Source: Whitmania pigra (taxonomy: Eukaryota > Annelida > Clitellata > Hirudinida > Haemopidae). Taken from it: DNA of 64,000 bases. Positions within the stretch are counted from its first letter, which is position 1. Each line of letters begins with the position of its first letter. Shown here piece by piece: positions 11,891-37,438 of the stretch. The notes beneath the pieces are model-generated. The model was not told the DNA's origin. It saw nothing but the letters and a program-made list of their open reading frames with translations, and ran no database searches. The position numbers and the translations under genes were made by a program. Location of the stretch: NCBI GenBank assembly GCA_021613335.1, contig JAJTWR010000251.1, positions 1,556,501 through 1,620,500 on the forward strand, given 5' to 3'.

Positions 11891-12299
11891 GTGTTTTTAA
11901 AATATTTTCTGTGCCTTGGGTGTTCAATATGAAGAGTGTCAAAAATTGCTTACTGGTATGGTTGGCAAGAGGTGGCAGGTTCAGCAGCTTGCTTCGGGCA
12001 ACAGGAGTTTTGGGAGTAGGCATAGTAGCTAATGTTTAAAAAGGTAATGGTCGGATGTATTTGAAATTTTAGAAGAGGTTGGAGCTCACCCTCCTCGGCT
12101 TCAAAGTGGTGGGCGCGATATGCAGAATTGGGTGAACTATTAGAATGGATGGGAGGTGCGCACTTATTTATGTAAGCTTCCGAGACTTCGATTGTACGTA
12201 TCTATAGCGACGGTGGCGTCATTGCCGGCAGGTACTTTTTAGACACATGGATGAATTTTGATCGAGTTGGTGTTTTCGTTGAGGACTATCCTTAGCAAA
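11891..12299. other. Intergenic / TTLL upstream region
   Basis: No coding exon is recognised. The last part, just before the start codon at 12300, is probably the 5' UTR and promoter of the TTLL gene. Confidence 0.4.
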
Positions 12300-19131
<6,832 letters not shown>

Positions 19132-19884
19132 TTGCATCAAATACCCAATTAATAATTCTTTGTGAAATATTTTTGGTAGGGTTACCCCTACATCAGACAT
19201 CAGTTCATATTTTTGGTATTTTTTAGCTGTTTTCAACATCACTTTATTCCTTATTGGTTCTGCCTTATCACCGCCCTGAAATCGAGTTCGCATTATGCCT
19301 TAATTATTCTGAATGAAATGTTGAAATAAAAGAGAAAAACACGGATCAAACTGCTAAAATTTGAAGGTTATTAATATTAATGAGCAACTGAGGTGGGGTC
19401 AATTGCACAATAATTTTTGGGATGAAAGCATTGCGCTTCCTTTCAGATGTGCTAAATATTTACCGCTCATTTCAGATTGAAATGAATTGTAACGGAACAT
19501 TAGGCCGACTAAATGTCCAAGTTTAGCCAATAAACCCACTTATCCGTTACTTCGTTTGAACCAATTAGTCACATAATGAAGTCTTCTAGACTTAGTTAAA
19601 TGCTGTATTTCAACCAATACTTGAATGAATTATTCTCGTTAAAACCTTTATTATAACCACAAATTCTCCCACATTTAGAACATTAGGCTAGGCTAACAAT
19701 TTGCCAGACCATGACTCACACATCCAAAGTTGTAACTGTTTTTAAAATTCCTTAATCAGAGGATAATTTCTTCAAACAATTGCACTCTATGAACAGCTAC
19801 ACATTCACTACATATTCATATGTCTGAACGAAAACAGTCAAAATGAAATCAATCAAGAGACAACGTCCAAATATTTTAAGAAAT
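19132..19884. other. Convergent intergenic region, TTLL / kinesin-5 3' ends
   Basis: 753 bp lie between the stop codons of two convergent genes. AATAAA on the plus strand near 19325 is a candidate TTLL polyadenylation signal. No exon is seen. Confidence 0.5.
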
Positions 19885-27073
<7,189 letters not shown>

Positions 27074-27997
27074 TTTGATGAACAATTATTCGAAAAATTT
27101 CGATAACCGGACTTGTTTACAGATCTAAAAGCTCGAAAATCGCGCAGAGCCAAGCCAGCCAATCAACAATGTTTTCGATAAGTTGCCTTTTCGCGTTCAA
27201 AAATTAGGGACCATCGAATCTGGTGCATAATTTGAGTAAAAGATTCAACGATTTTCACAAAATAATTGACTTTAAAAAGCAATTTTCTTTTTTTCTAAAT
27301 TTTAATTTTATTTAAAAATCATTTATTCTAAGTGGAATTGTTAAACGACTAGTGTTCGTCCAACTGTCGGAAATGAAGCTTGATATTCAAACAATTTATT
27401 TTGAATCTGTTTATATAACATTTGATTCGCAAAATCATCAATAATGAGAAAATCAGCTAAATTTCATGAGCTCTTCCCGGATGTACATCTCTGGTTAACG
27501 CCCATGTCGAAGGTCTAAAAGTGTTTCACCTATAGACAATCCTGTAAACTGGTTGCTAGCTCGAATTGGACACTGTAAAAGCTAAGCCCGCAGGATGTGC
27601 TATTTTAACCACAATCTTCTTTTTTAGCAGCTCCAAATTTGATCAAGCGTTTAAAAGCTATAAAATTTTGAAATTAGGTTTTTTAACTGGGTATTTAAAA
27701 CGTTTCGACATTAATAATCAAATATGTCTTCAGTAAGATTTTGAAAGACAGAATACTTCTTGTTATGAACTTTTTTTTTATTAATATGTCATTTTGAAAT
27801 AGTGACAAACGTGATTACCAAAAGATGTGAAGTCTTTTCTGTAAAATAACTTACAAACAAATCATGAATGCATAAATAAAGCTGACTAATGCATAACAAT
27901 GATAAAAATTAAACTGTCAAACTATGGGTACAAACCCAACTAATAACCATACAGCACTAAAGTGACAAAACAAAATAAAAATAGTAACACTTTTCAT
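27074..27997. other. Intergenic, kinesin-5 upstream / MPND downstream
   Basis: It contains the kinesin-5 5' UTR and promoter at its left side and the MPND 3' UTR at its right side. No exon or repeat is recognised. Confidence 0.4.
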
Positions 27998-30900
27998 TCA
28001 GAAGTTCTCAAACACCTTGACAATGGACTCACTAAGGTATCCACTTGGACAAAAAGGAGAGAGGCAATTCTGACAAAATTAGTCATTGCATCATTTTATG
28101 AGTCACATTTGAGTCAAGCGATAAAAAAGTAAATGACTGCAATGCTCTTAATAATATTAATGCCTAAGTAACTTAAAATATTAATATTTATAATAACAAC
28201 AATGGCAGCATTACAACAACTTAGTACCAAATGTCATAAGACATGTCACATCTCACGTAAATGAGGAATCACATAATAATGCAATTAGGTCAGGTTACAA
28301 AAGGTCATGAATGCCAATAATAAGTGCAAACTACCTTCAGTCTGTTGAGATAGACAGGTAGGTTTGACTTTTTGAATTTCTTAGGGAGATAGTCAGGATC
28401 ATTGGAGTAGAATTTGATGAGTCTTTCCTTCATTGATAGAGACATGAATCAATATCAATACCACAATAATTTAACCGTTATCATCACCATGACTCACCAT
28501 CTCGCTGATTATCCTGTCGGTGACATAATCATCCTTGCTGATGGTATGCTCAACTTCCAAAGGCATGCCATAGTCCAGAGGTCGTTGCTATAGCATTGTT
28601 AATTATTTATCAACGTCATTAACGCTCATGAAGTTGATCATGATGGTGGTGATGACGACGATACTCATACCTCGGAAGGTGGATATACGTAGAAGATCTT
28701 CATATCGGAAGTAAGCTGGGCAGGACTTTGCATGTGAAATGGAGCTGCAATTGGCTAGTAAACTAATATAAACATATTTTACAATACTTTAAATGCAAAT
28801 ACAAATGAATATAGGTAATCAACTGAGAAGGAAGCTCGAGACTCACAAATGACCAATCCTACGCAGGGTTGAAAGGTCGCAGACTCGTAACCCTTGAGTT
28901 GAAACTGATACTCCATTTGCGTCTCCACATCCCTGAGGGAAGGATCTGCAGGACATCCAACGTGGGAATGGTACCAACCCACAAGAATCAAGTTTGACTT
29001 GTCCATATTGGTCATTATCTAATAAAGGAGTTAAACAACTCAAGAACTTATTAAGACACACACAAAAAAAACAATAAAAATAGCTCTCTTAGTATGAAAG
29101 GTTTCTTGGCAATATGTATTTCTTAATCCTTAACCAGCGTGACTGCATTATCAGACAACTCATTAATGCAATTAACTAACATCGTATTCGACTCTGTCTG
29201 TCTCATCCCTAGTGGCACTGAGTGAGCATTTACAAGGGTAAGCTTGACTCACTATTAACTCTGCAAAATGATGATCATGATAAAAATGATGACCGAAATG
29301 CTTAATTGTTGACCTCATAATTGTAATATTATTATGCAAGCAGATTAATAATTATTTAAACAAAATCGAACTCACGTTGGGCAGTGGAGTCCCACTTTCC
29401 AGCCAGGTAGCCCAAGACTTCTGAGCCCAAAAGATGGCAGTGAAAATGCTGCACAATCAACCACATTTGCTATGACTACTACATGGATCATTTAATAATG
29501 ACTTGAAGTGTACGGTGCTGCCAAAAATGACACCAACAACAATATTAAGCATGACGATGACGACCACGACGATGATAATAATAATAATGATTATCAATAT
29601 CGTAATATTTACCAGAAGCAAGAGACAATTCTTGGTGATGTTCAACTTGAACGGTTGAACTCTGTTCATCTTTGTGAATGATGAACACTCGACGAACAGG
29701 TTGGGAATGCTGGTGACATATCATTGATGATGATGATTAGTGATGAAGATAGTGGTTATGATAACGATACAGACCCTTGGAATGACCTCCTCCCGAGTTT
29801 GGCGTGCGGAATGGATTCCTGGTAATTGATCATGGACGACGAACAACTGAGGATCCAGTTCAACTCTTGATGATGATGAATGAATGAATTAATGCACGAA
29901 CAACAAAATGACTACAAACAATAACAACCAGGCTTGTCATCCTCCATCTGGGTGTTCATTCTGAGGTGGAAAAACATTTGAAAAGTTCCAGAAATTTAAC
30001 AATTTATTTTTGGCTCGAATTGAAAGAAACTGCTTTCATACCTCGTTATGTCCTGTTGATGATATTCTGCCATCTCGAGATCATCATCTGCGTGCTGATG
30101 TGCGGAAAACAATCATCGACGTATCAGTTACTGCTTTACTCATGACGTAAAAATACATAAAATATTGTGAATGGCCTATTGCATCATTCACTACAAGTAC
30201 ACCCACAAATTTGTTCAAGCTCCTCCACTAAATGGTTCCAAAATAGTTTTGAGATTGTTACTAGGATTAATGTATTATTTTTAGTGGTTGCATGGTTTTG
30301 TAAATTACAGAAATTAATGAGTAACAGGTAATGAGTAACAGGTAATGAGCAATGATATATTTTTAAGAAATGAGTAATCACACTGACTGAGTCAACATTG
30401 TTGACAAATGGCCTATGCTTCTTTGACCAGGCCAGTTTGTAATGGTCGAGGCTTTTCCCTTTGTATTTCACCTGTTGTCAAAATATTCTCAGAGATTAAG
30501 TACTACTAATGTTTACTATGTGAGAATATCACAATGTGGTCAATGATAGTCACAGATACTGGTTTTTCTTTCAAGTGATCCAACCTGTTCAGTGATACTA
30601 CAGGTGAGTTTTTCATGTGGAAAAGAAGTCTTCTTGCAGTAAACAATCCAGCTGCTTGTGCAATGAAAAATTCTGTCTTCTTTGTTCCATCTGATCTTTC
30701 CATCAGCCAGAAGATCGGCCACAAATTTTTCACCCTTATAGGAGATAGTTACCAGACAGTTAAATATTTGAGGTGGTATTAGGCAATTGCTTTCATGAGT
30801 AATTACAAACAATTATTAAACATTAAGGTGATGTCATGAGTCATTGTTTATCTCATTTTAAATGAACATGATATATGGAAAGAATGTCATATCTCATTCA

Positions 30901-31410
30901 AAAACTTGAAAATTTAATCTTTTCTACCGAGTGCTCGAATGACAAAACGTCAGTTCCCGCCTTGACGAGACTGTCTGCCAACAGCATGGCAAGCGTCACA
31001 CCACGTCCAACGGAGACTTGTCTTTCCGCTGCATCCTTTTCGACTGGAAACTGATCAGGCGGAGAAATGTTCTTCAGTTTTTGACTGATGGAATCTGCAC
31101 ATGGAGCGCCATTTGAACGAATGTCGTCGTTCGTTTGAGTTTCATTGTCGCAATCGTCGCTGTAGGGCCGCCGAGATTCCAATAAATGATTTTTGTTATC
31201 TTGCAAAGTTGCCAAAGAAATATGACTAGATGTATTGGGAGACATGGAAATGCTGGAACAAGCAGCTGGTTTGGAGGATGTGGCTGGAATTGACTGTTGG
31301 ATTGCCGGAAATATTTCGATGCAAGGGTCCGCTACCTCTGTCGGCATGAGCTTGTTAATCGTCGACAAAGCCTGCTCGGTCATTTCGTACCAATTGTCAC
31401 AATTATTCAT
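27998..31410 (-). CDS. MPND: MPND: RAMA domain plus JAMM (MPN+) metalloprotease domain
   Basis: MPND pairs a RAMA domain, reported to read N6-methyladenine or related chromatin states, with a JAMM deubiquitinase-type domain. Fourteen exons join in phase: 30928-31410, 30585-30734, 30388-30471, 30042-30094, 29929-29960, 29775-29865, 29613-29709, 29376-29448, 29181-29260, 28847-29018, 28671-28744, 28498-28587, 28335-28427 and 27998-28069, giving 547 residues. The RAMA domain (about residues 140-240) shows VTLAMLLADSLVKAG, GEKFVADLLADGKIRW and YKGKSLDHYKLAW. The MPN core shows QPFKLNITKNCLLLL, SEVLGYLAGKWD and WYHSHVGCPADPSLRD, i.e. H-x-H-x7-S-x2-D with the upstream Glu, so the zinc site is complete. 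RPLDYGMPLEVE is the post-JAMM block typical of MPND and related proteins. The N-terminal 135 residues are Ser-rich and unrecognised. Confidence 0.92.
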
Positions 31411-31831
31411 GCTTACGACAGTTTATTCTTGGTGAGAAAAATACCTTTTATTATCGCCATAACAAAGAAATGGACGAGAATCGTGAAAGACACCGTTCAA
31501 AAATTATTGAAGCAAAGTAAAATCAACAAAATTTTATTTATTTTGTGAAGGATTTTGAATTATTACTCTATCCGCAGGCGACTTTTGTTTACGAGCGTGA
31601 GAGGGTCTACCTGACTCAATGCCACCTTTACTTTTGTTCGCCTGGAGTACCAAGCTTCTATATTGGTCGAGTCATATCAGACCATGGGCCTTTGCCTAGT
31701 TTGAAGGCGGACTGGCTTGATATAAAAGAACAACATAAAAATATAGCAGTTTTCATTGCAACAAGCTATTATAGCCACTTCAAAGATTTGTGACTTTTAC
31801 TCATATTTAAAGAACATTTTCTCAACAGAAG
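31411..31831. promoter_or_regulatory. Divergent promoter region, MPND / claudin-like gene
   Basis: 421 bp lie between divergent start codons, with no open frame of interest. It must hold both 5' UTRs unless an unseen upstream exon exists. Confidence 0.4.
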
Positions 31832-33348
31832 ATGGTTCTCAGCACTCACGAAATTAATCTTTACGGACTATCCGGATCGATCTTTTGGACAATTCTCATA
31901 GGATTTATCTTCTACGTTTTGGGTTTTGCAACCGTTGGATGGAGTGTGAATAACGGTCAATGGTCGGGACTTTGGTTGACGTGTAACTCAAACAACCCTG
32001 ACCATATTGGTTAGTTCAAGAATTTCCTTATTTGAGACATTTATTATTTCTGGCTTGGTTGTTATAGTTATTGTCGTCAACGGCTCATAATGATATTAAT
32101 CTAACTTCAGTAAGAATGACATTTTTAGTAAGTTACTATGTAACTAATAAAATATCTCGGATGAAATTTATGGAAAACATTCAGTGTTCTGTCATGCATG
32201 TCTTGTGCATTTTGTTTATGAGTCCATACATTGGACTTTTAATTTCAGTAAATATGATGCAAATGGTAACGTTAGCAATTGAATTAATTGAAACCTCTAA
32301 AATTATTTGGAGAATGCTTTGTTCGAATGATTGTTTGAGGTGTGCATGATTAAGTCCTAGTAATTAAAGAAAACGTTTCTTTATGTAAATGGATACATTA
32401 GCATTCCTGACAAAGGCTGACCTTGACCATTCCTGTAAAACTATTTGACTGCACATTGGACCCACTCTATAGACCTTTCCTACGATAGTCATTGAGGCAT
32501 GTAAATGCATGCTACCTGTAGCTATTGTTTACCTCAAATAATCAATAACTTAGGTGATTCTTGATATTTAGAAATATCTACAGAAACGCATCGATAAGCT
32601 AAGCTTGATCGAGATCGAGCTGGATTGAGTCTACAGGCAAGGATTGGACATGATTTTAAAAAAATTAAGCGCTACCTAATTTTTTTCAATACCGGTCCTA
32701 TTTGTTGACCAACTGCACTTTGGTCTCGTTTAAATAAATTAATTACCAATGTGGGTAGATTTACAAAGCAATGTCTTCAATTGTTATGCAGATGATTCCC
32801 TGAAGGCTACCCAGGCCATGATAACGATTGGATTGATCTTTTTCATAGCTTCCTGCGTCGCCATATTTGTTTACATGTTTGTTCATAACCTCAGCTACAG
32901 CAAGGCTCTCCTCATCAAAGTATTCTGTGGACTTTCTTTCACTGCAGGTAAGTGGGTGATTCAAGGTGGGAGAGATTTAGAAGTGGACCGACTATTCTAT
33001 TGGTCAAAACAGTTAATGGTGACGCAGTATGACTACGTTACTACTAAATGGAACGTTTAATAGATTTAAAAATTTCTAAGATCACACCAATTGCTTACTA
33101 AATTAACTATATTAACTTCAAATACATTTATAAATGTTACATTAATAATTGCAATTATTTATTTAACTACGAATATTATCCATTTCACAAATACAGTGCT
33201 CTTTATCCTGATTGGTGTGGCAGTCTACGGAGGTTACAAAAAGACTAACCTTAATTGGTCGTATGCTTTTGCAGTCATTGGCGGGATATTCTGCCTTATC
33301 TCTGCTGTGCTCAGTGTCGTCCACATGAAGAAATCCAGTGTCTTCTGA
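31832..33348 (+). CDS. Claudin/PMP22/EMP-family four-pass membrane protein
   Basis: Members of this family form septate or tight junctions or regulate membranes; the specific role is not predictable here. Three exons, 31832-32009, 32759-32947 and 33197-33348, join in phase 1 to give 172 residues. Four hydrophobic segments lie at about residues 15-35, 78-102, 108-130 and 140-160. Between the first two is the family signature GLWLTC, followed by a second cysteine (NVFNCYADD), i.e. the W-GLW-C-C pattern of extracellular loop 1. The loop is shorter than in vertebrate claudins and closer in size to PMP22/EMP. An alternative in-phase acceptor at 32791 would drop 11 residues, including the second Cys. 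The C-terminus (VVHMKKSSVF) is short and lysine-containing, with no clear PDZ-binding motif. Confidence 0.8.
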
Positions 33349-34149
33349 ACAAAATTTAGCTTATCGAACTTTTAATCGGTGTTTATGTAAACATTTAATT
33401 TTATAGTTATTCTAAATCGAATTGTAATAATCGTGATTTGTCGAGATTGGTTGAGAGTTATCATTTAGGTGCTTTTGTGATGAATGGCATCGAACTTGTA
33501 AGGGTTATTGAATATGGAAATAGTATCATTTTTCAAAGAATGAATTGCGTTGTCAATAATTCTATCGACATTATGCTTCACCCACGTGTATAGTGCTTTT
33601 CGCATCCACCGTGTGTTTGATTCCCATCATTTCCCTCATAATTCTTTGTCAAAATCAGCTCACGCGAGTCTCTTTTTCTTGGTAATGTTTGTCTTATTTA
33701 TGTTTTTCAATTATATTAAAAATGAGCAATGGAACAGAAACAGTGTACTCGCATCTCAAAAATTGCTTGCATGTTCTGTAACGTAATCTGTTGATCGATT
33801 TAGCCTTATTTCAATTTATTTCTTTTCAAAAAAGGAAAATTGCATGTAATAATTTTTAGATTCTTTGCTTCATTTGAAATTCAGCTTTTTTGGGTGCCTT
33901 CCTCATTAGACTTTTTGAATAATTCACTGCAATAAAGTGTCTAATAATACAATAGTTAATATTATGTTCCATAAATCAAAAATCAATAGGGTCTGTAAAC
34001 TTACTTAGTATTTAATTTGTTTTGACAATTCCATAATATTGTAATTATTTTAATGTGAACAAGGTGTAAAAAGGTTCCATCAAGATTGTGTATGCTCGTG
34101 TGTAATGAAGTACCCAATGAAAACGATGAGACCTGGCTTGTATGGACAT
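33349..34149. other. Intergenic, 3' UTR of claudin-like gene and beyond
   Basis: AT-rich, with no exon recognised. AATAAA at about 33941 on the plus strand is a candidate polyadenylation signal. Confidence 0.4.
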
Positions 34150-35297
34150 CAGTGGTGCAGCTACTGTTTGTGCCCCCTTTCGCTGGCCGTTAACCTACAA
34201 AATTCGGGAAAGCTTCATAAAATATAAGTCTTAAAACTGAAAACCTATGAGATATGGTAAAATTAAACAGAGTGATTCAAAATAACCAGAAGCCATTTAT
34301 TCTGAAATTCGTTTTTGCTTTAGAAGTGGCTTATGGCTTAAACACTCAAAATTGTGAGCCAGGTCAGCGAGTTCTTTCGTAACTTTATAAAAGCATCAAG
34401 GTGGTTGAAAATTTAAATTCGCAAAGTTATTGATAACACTTTCAAAACTCGGCTCATCAAAAAGTTCCCTCTCTATGGAGAGGACTGCCAAGTCTGTAAG
34501 CCTTGCCTGGCAAAGTTGCTGGTCGAAGATAGTTTTTTTATGAGCTTGAGTTTTGAGAAAGAGTGCTCAAAATAGGCAACTAATAGCTCGGTTAAGGAAG
34601 ATGCGCAGCAAGATCACAATATTAGGGGAATGAATAACCAAGTTGGTATCTGTATCCATATCTTCATCAACTTCATCAAAAGTAAGGTTTTCATATTTTT
34701 TGGCAAACGTATCACCATGAAAGCCATTTAGAACTGATTTCATTATCACATGGGCTGGAAGGTGGGCCATCCATCCATTCCAGGTTTGCCATGCCTAGCA
34801 GCTAGTTAGGACAAACCGTCCAGAAGGACAGGATCATCTGAGACACCTTTACGTTTCTTCTTGTACTTGTTCTCTTGTTCTATATCTGTCTTCTCAGATG
34901 CAAAAATGTCGTTTCAGCCTTTTCCAAGAGACAAACCATCGTAAAATTTTATGAAACACTTTTTCCATTCTATCCTAAAATCAATCGACCCAAAAGTCTG
35001 AATTTCTCTTGAAACTTTGATTAAGGTTTATAAACAAAGATAGGTAATGATTCATTACTAATAAAAGAATAGTAAACGTTTTATATGTGCAAATGAGTCT
35101 TGAAATGATGGAATTACGGCCTGAATTCATCACCGAATTTGCATGCTAGCATTGCAAATAGTTTTAAGAAGTTGAAGAAAAGCAGAAAATTGCACTGTTA
35201 ATACGTTAGAAAGTTTCATATCTAAACATGTATTTTGTCCCCCTACCCCGCCCCGGCTAAAAAAGTGACCCCGGTCGATTCCTACTCGGCGTCTCTG
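34150..35297 (-). mobile_element. Decayed hAT-like element with transposase C-terminal remnant
   Basis: On the minus strand, 34420-34620 encodes, across at least one frameshift, FSKLKLIKKLSSTSNFARQ then LTDLAVLSIERELFDE and VINNFA. This is the hAT C-terminal dimerisation pattern (FSKLKLIK-x-YLRS..., LSNLAILSIE, VI-x-x-FA) of ZMYM1/DUF4371-like elements. The left end at 34150 is CAGTGGTGCAGCTAC, a typical hAT terminus; a weak counterpart ends near 35297 (reverse complement CAGAGACGCCGAGTAG). No matching 8-bp duplication was found, so the ends are tentative. The transposase orientation, with its C-terminus near the left end, is consistent with this reading. Confidence 0.5.
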
Positions 35298-37416
35298 TCT
35301 ACACCGAATGTAGGTTAGGTAAAGTTCATAGGTTAGGAAGATTTGCTTTAGACTTGACCTAGCAGTATCATATCAACCTGAAAAATTCATTATATATATA
35401 TATCACTTATACAAAATTTGTCTATTTTTATTTTGCTATTTTATTGTTATTTTATATTTGTACCTTCAAAATGCCGCCCCTTGACATGTTCCGCCCCTCC
35501 CGTTCTCATTTCCAACGACAAATCTGTTTTATAATATTTGATCATTATTTAGAATTTTAGAAACATTGGCGACAATAAAAACAGGAACTTAAGTCTACTT
35601 AGACATAAGAAAGTCAATATAAACGATGTAGTTTGTGGCAACGTAGAGTACAATTTATTTATTTTTTATAGAAGCATATTTATAAGAGTAAATTGTAATA
35701 AGGCACTTAAATAAAGTAAATTTACATAGAGTAAATGGCTAAATTACAAGGAAACATTCGTTAGCCAATTATTTTATCATGTCATTTGGAAAGACATGCC
35801 TTAATATGTCCAATATTGAAATCAAATAATAGCAAGCTATAAATAATATTCATTTATATTATTAATTTAATTAAACTAATTAACTGATAGCATTTTTTCT
35901 GAAACAAAATGTTTGGGGAACCAGCGCAAAAAGTTGAAAGCAATTTAAAATCCAATTAAAGTTAAGTTGCAGCAGCAATTTAAAAACAAAATGTTTTAAA
36001 ATAAATAAATAAATTTAAAATAGATGTATTATTAGAAATAATGCATTAAATATAATATTTCCACAAGTAAGCGTTTTGCGATACATTTATTAGCTGCCAC
36101 CTATCGATAGGGAGTCTAGAGGTAGTAACAGTTACGTCCAGCTGCAGTTTGTTGCCATTTTGCGAATTATCTGTGTTTTGTGTCGTTTGACATTTTTGTT
36201 TTGTGTCTTGTCTTTTAAAGGTAATGAGCTTTTTGCTTATATGTTTAATTGTCATGATTTCTCTCTCTAAAAGTCTGCATTTGCCATGATTTTGGAGATT
36301 TTTTGCTGCATCGGGCGGATATGAATTCTGAAAATACGCTAGCAGAGGACATCTCATGCAGGAAAAATGTAGAGTTGTTCAATTCATGTTATAGGTTATA
36401 TTGTGAAGAATAATAAAATGTTAGTTTTATCGGTTTTTGAGGTCGAATTTCGAGGATGAAACGATCAATCTGTTGACCGGTCGACCTAGCCTAGGCGGGC
36501 TGTTTTCGTAGGCTTGTGTGGCGCTTACGTGTTTTATCGTATGGTTTTGCGTAAAAAGTCACAAGTCTATAGATAACTACGATGATGATATGCAGAAAAG
36601 TATTAGGAAATAAGCAATTATTTAAGTTGACTATTTAAAAATGCTTTCTATTTAAACAAAAAAAAAAAGCCTTTGCATGTCAAAAGAGTAAAAAAAAAAG
36701 GAGGAAGCGAAAATAACAAAACCTCCATTTAATCTTGAACTTTGCTTCATAGTTTCTTGATTGAAATGTTGCAAAAGAATCTTATGCAAATGCTGTTTTT
36801 ACAAAAACAACTTTTTTTGGGACGACTTTTTGAAACAGCACGAGTGCACTCTCTGCAAGTCTTCAAAATGTTGAACATCTTAAGATCTTGCCATGTTATC
36901 CTTTCAAACAATTCTGATTGAAACATTTGGTTGCAATGCTGTTTTTTGTGGCTGCCATGAAGGGAAAAGCTAGCTTGGCATTTACTGTTTGAGTGCCTTT
37001 AAATGTAGTTGTCTGAAGTGTATGTTATTGCACTTTGAACACATCATTATCATCATTTCTTCATCACAGCCATCAATAAGTAAGGCTGAACTGAGAGAAA
37101 TTATGGTAAAAATATATGGAAAGTGCTGGCAACTGTGGTAGTCATCATCATCATCATCATCACCATTACCTTGGAATGCTAATATATAAAATAATTTGTT
37201 GCTTCACTCATGGAAAGATGTTGCATAATACTTTGGAGACATTCCATAAGCTTTTCATAGTTGGTAATTTATCTCATGTTGTATTTCACTCATTCACATT
37301 AAAATCGTGCCAATTTTTAATTGTCTTAACTTGTTATCAGTCTTTTAATGAGTCAACTTTTGATGATGATCAGTGTTGTGTCACTTTTAACAATTTCTTA
37401 TTCTTCCATTGAGCAG
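35298..37416. other. Gene-poor region upstream of CELF
   Basis: No protein-coding exon is recognised. A stretch at about 36120-36220 that ends in AAAGGTAATG could be a non-coding first exon of CELF, because the CELF start codon sits 22 bp after a splice acceptor (GAGCAG, ending at 37416). This link is only inferred. Confidence 0.3.
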
Positions 37417-37438
37417 AGAGAACCATTTAGAAAGCACC

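Noticed and set aside
29929..29960. Apparent GC-AG intron in MPND (AAGCC)
   Set aside because: A GT donor five bases further on gives correct phase with the next exon and a better fit.
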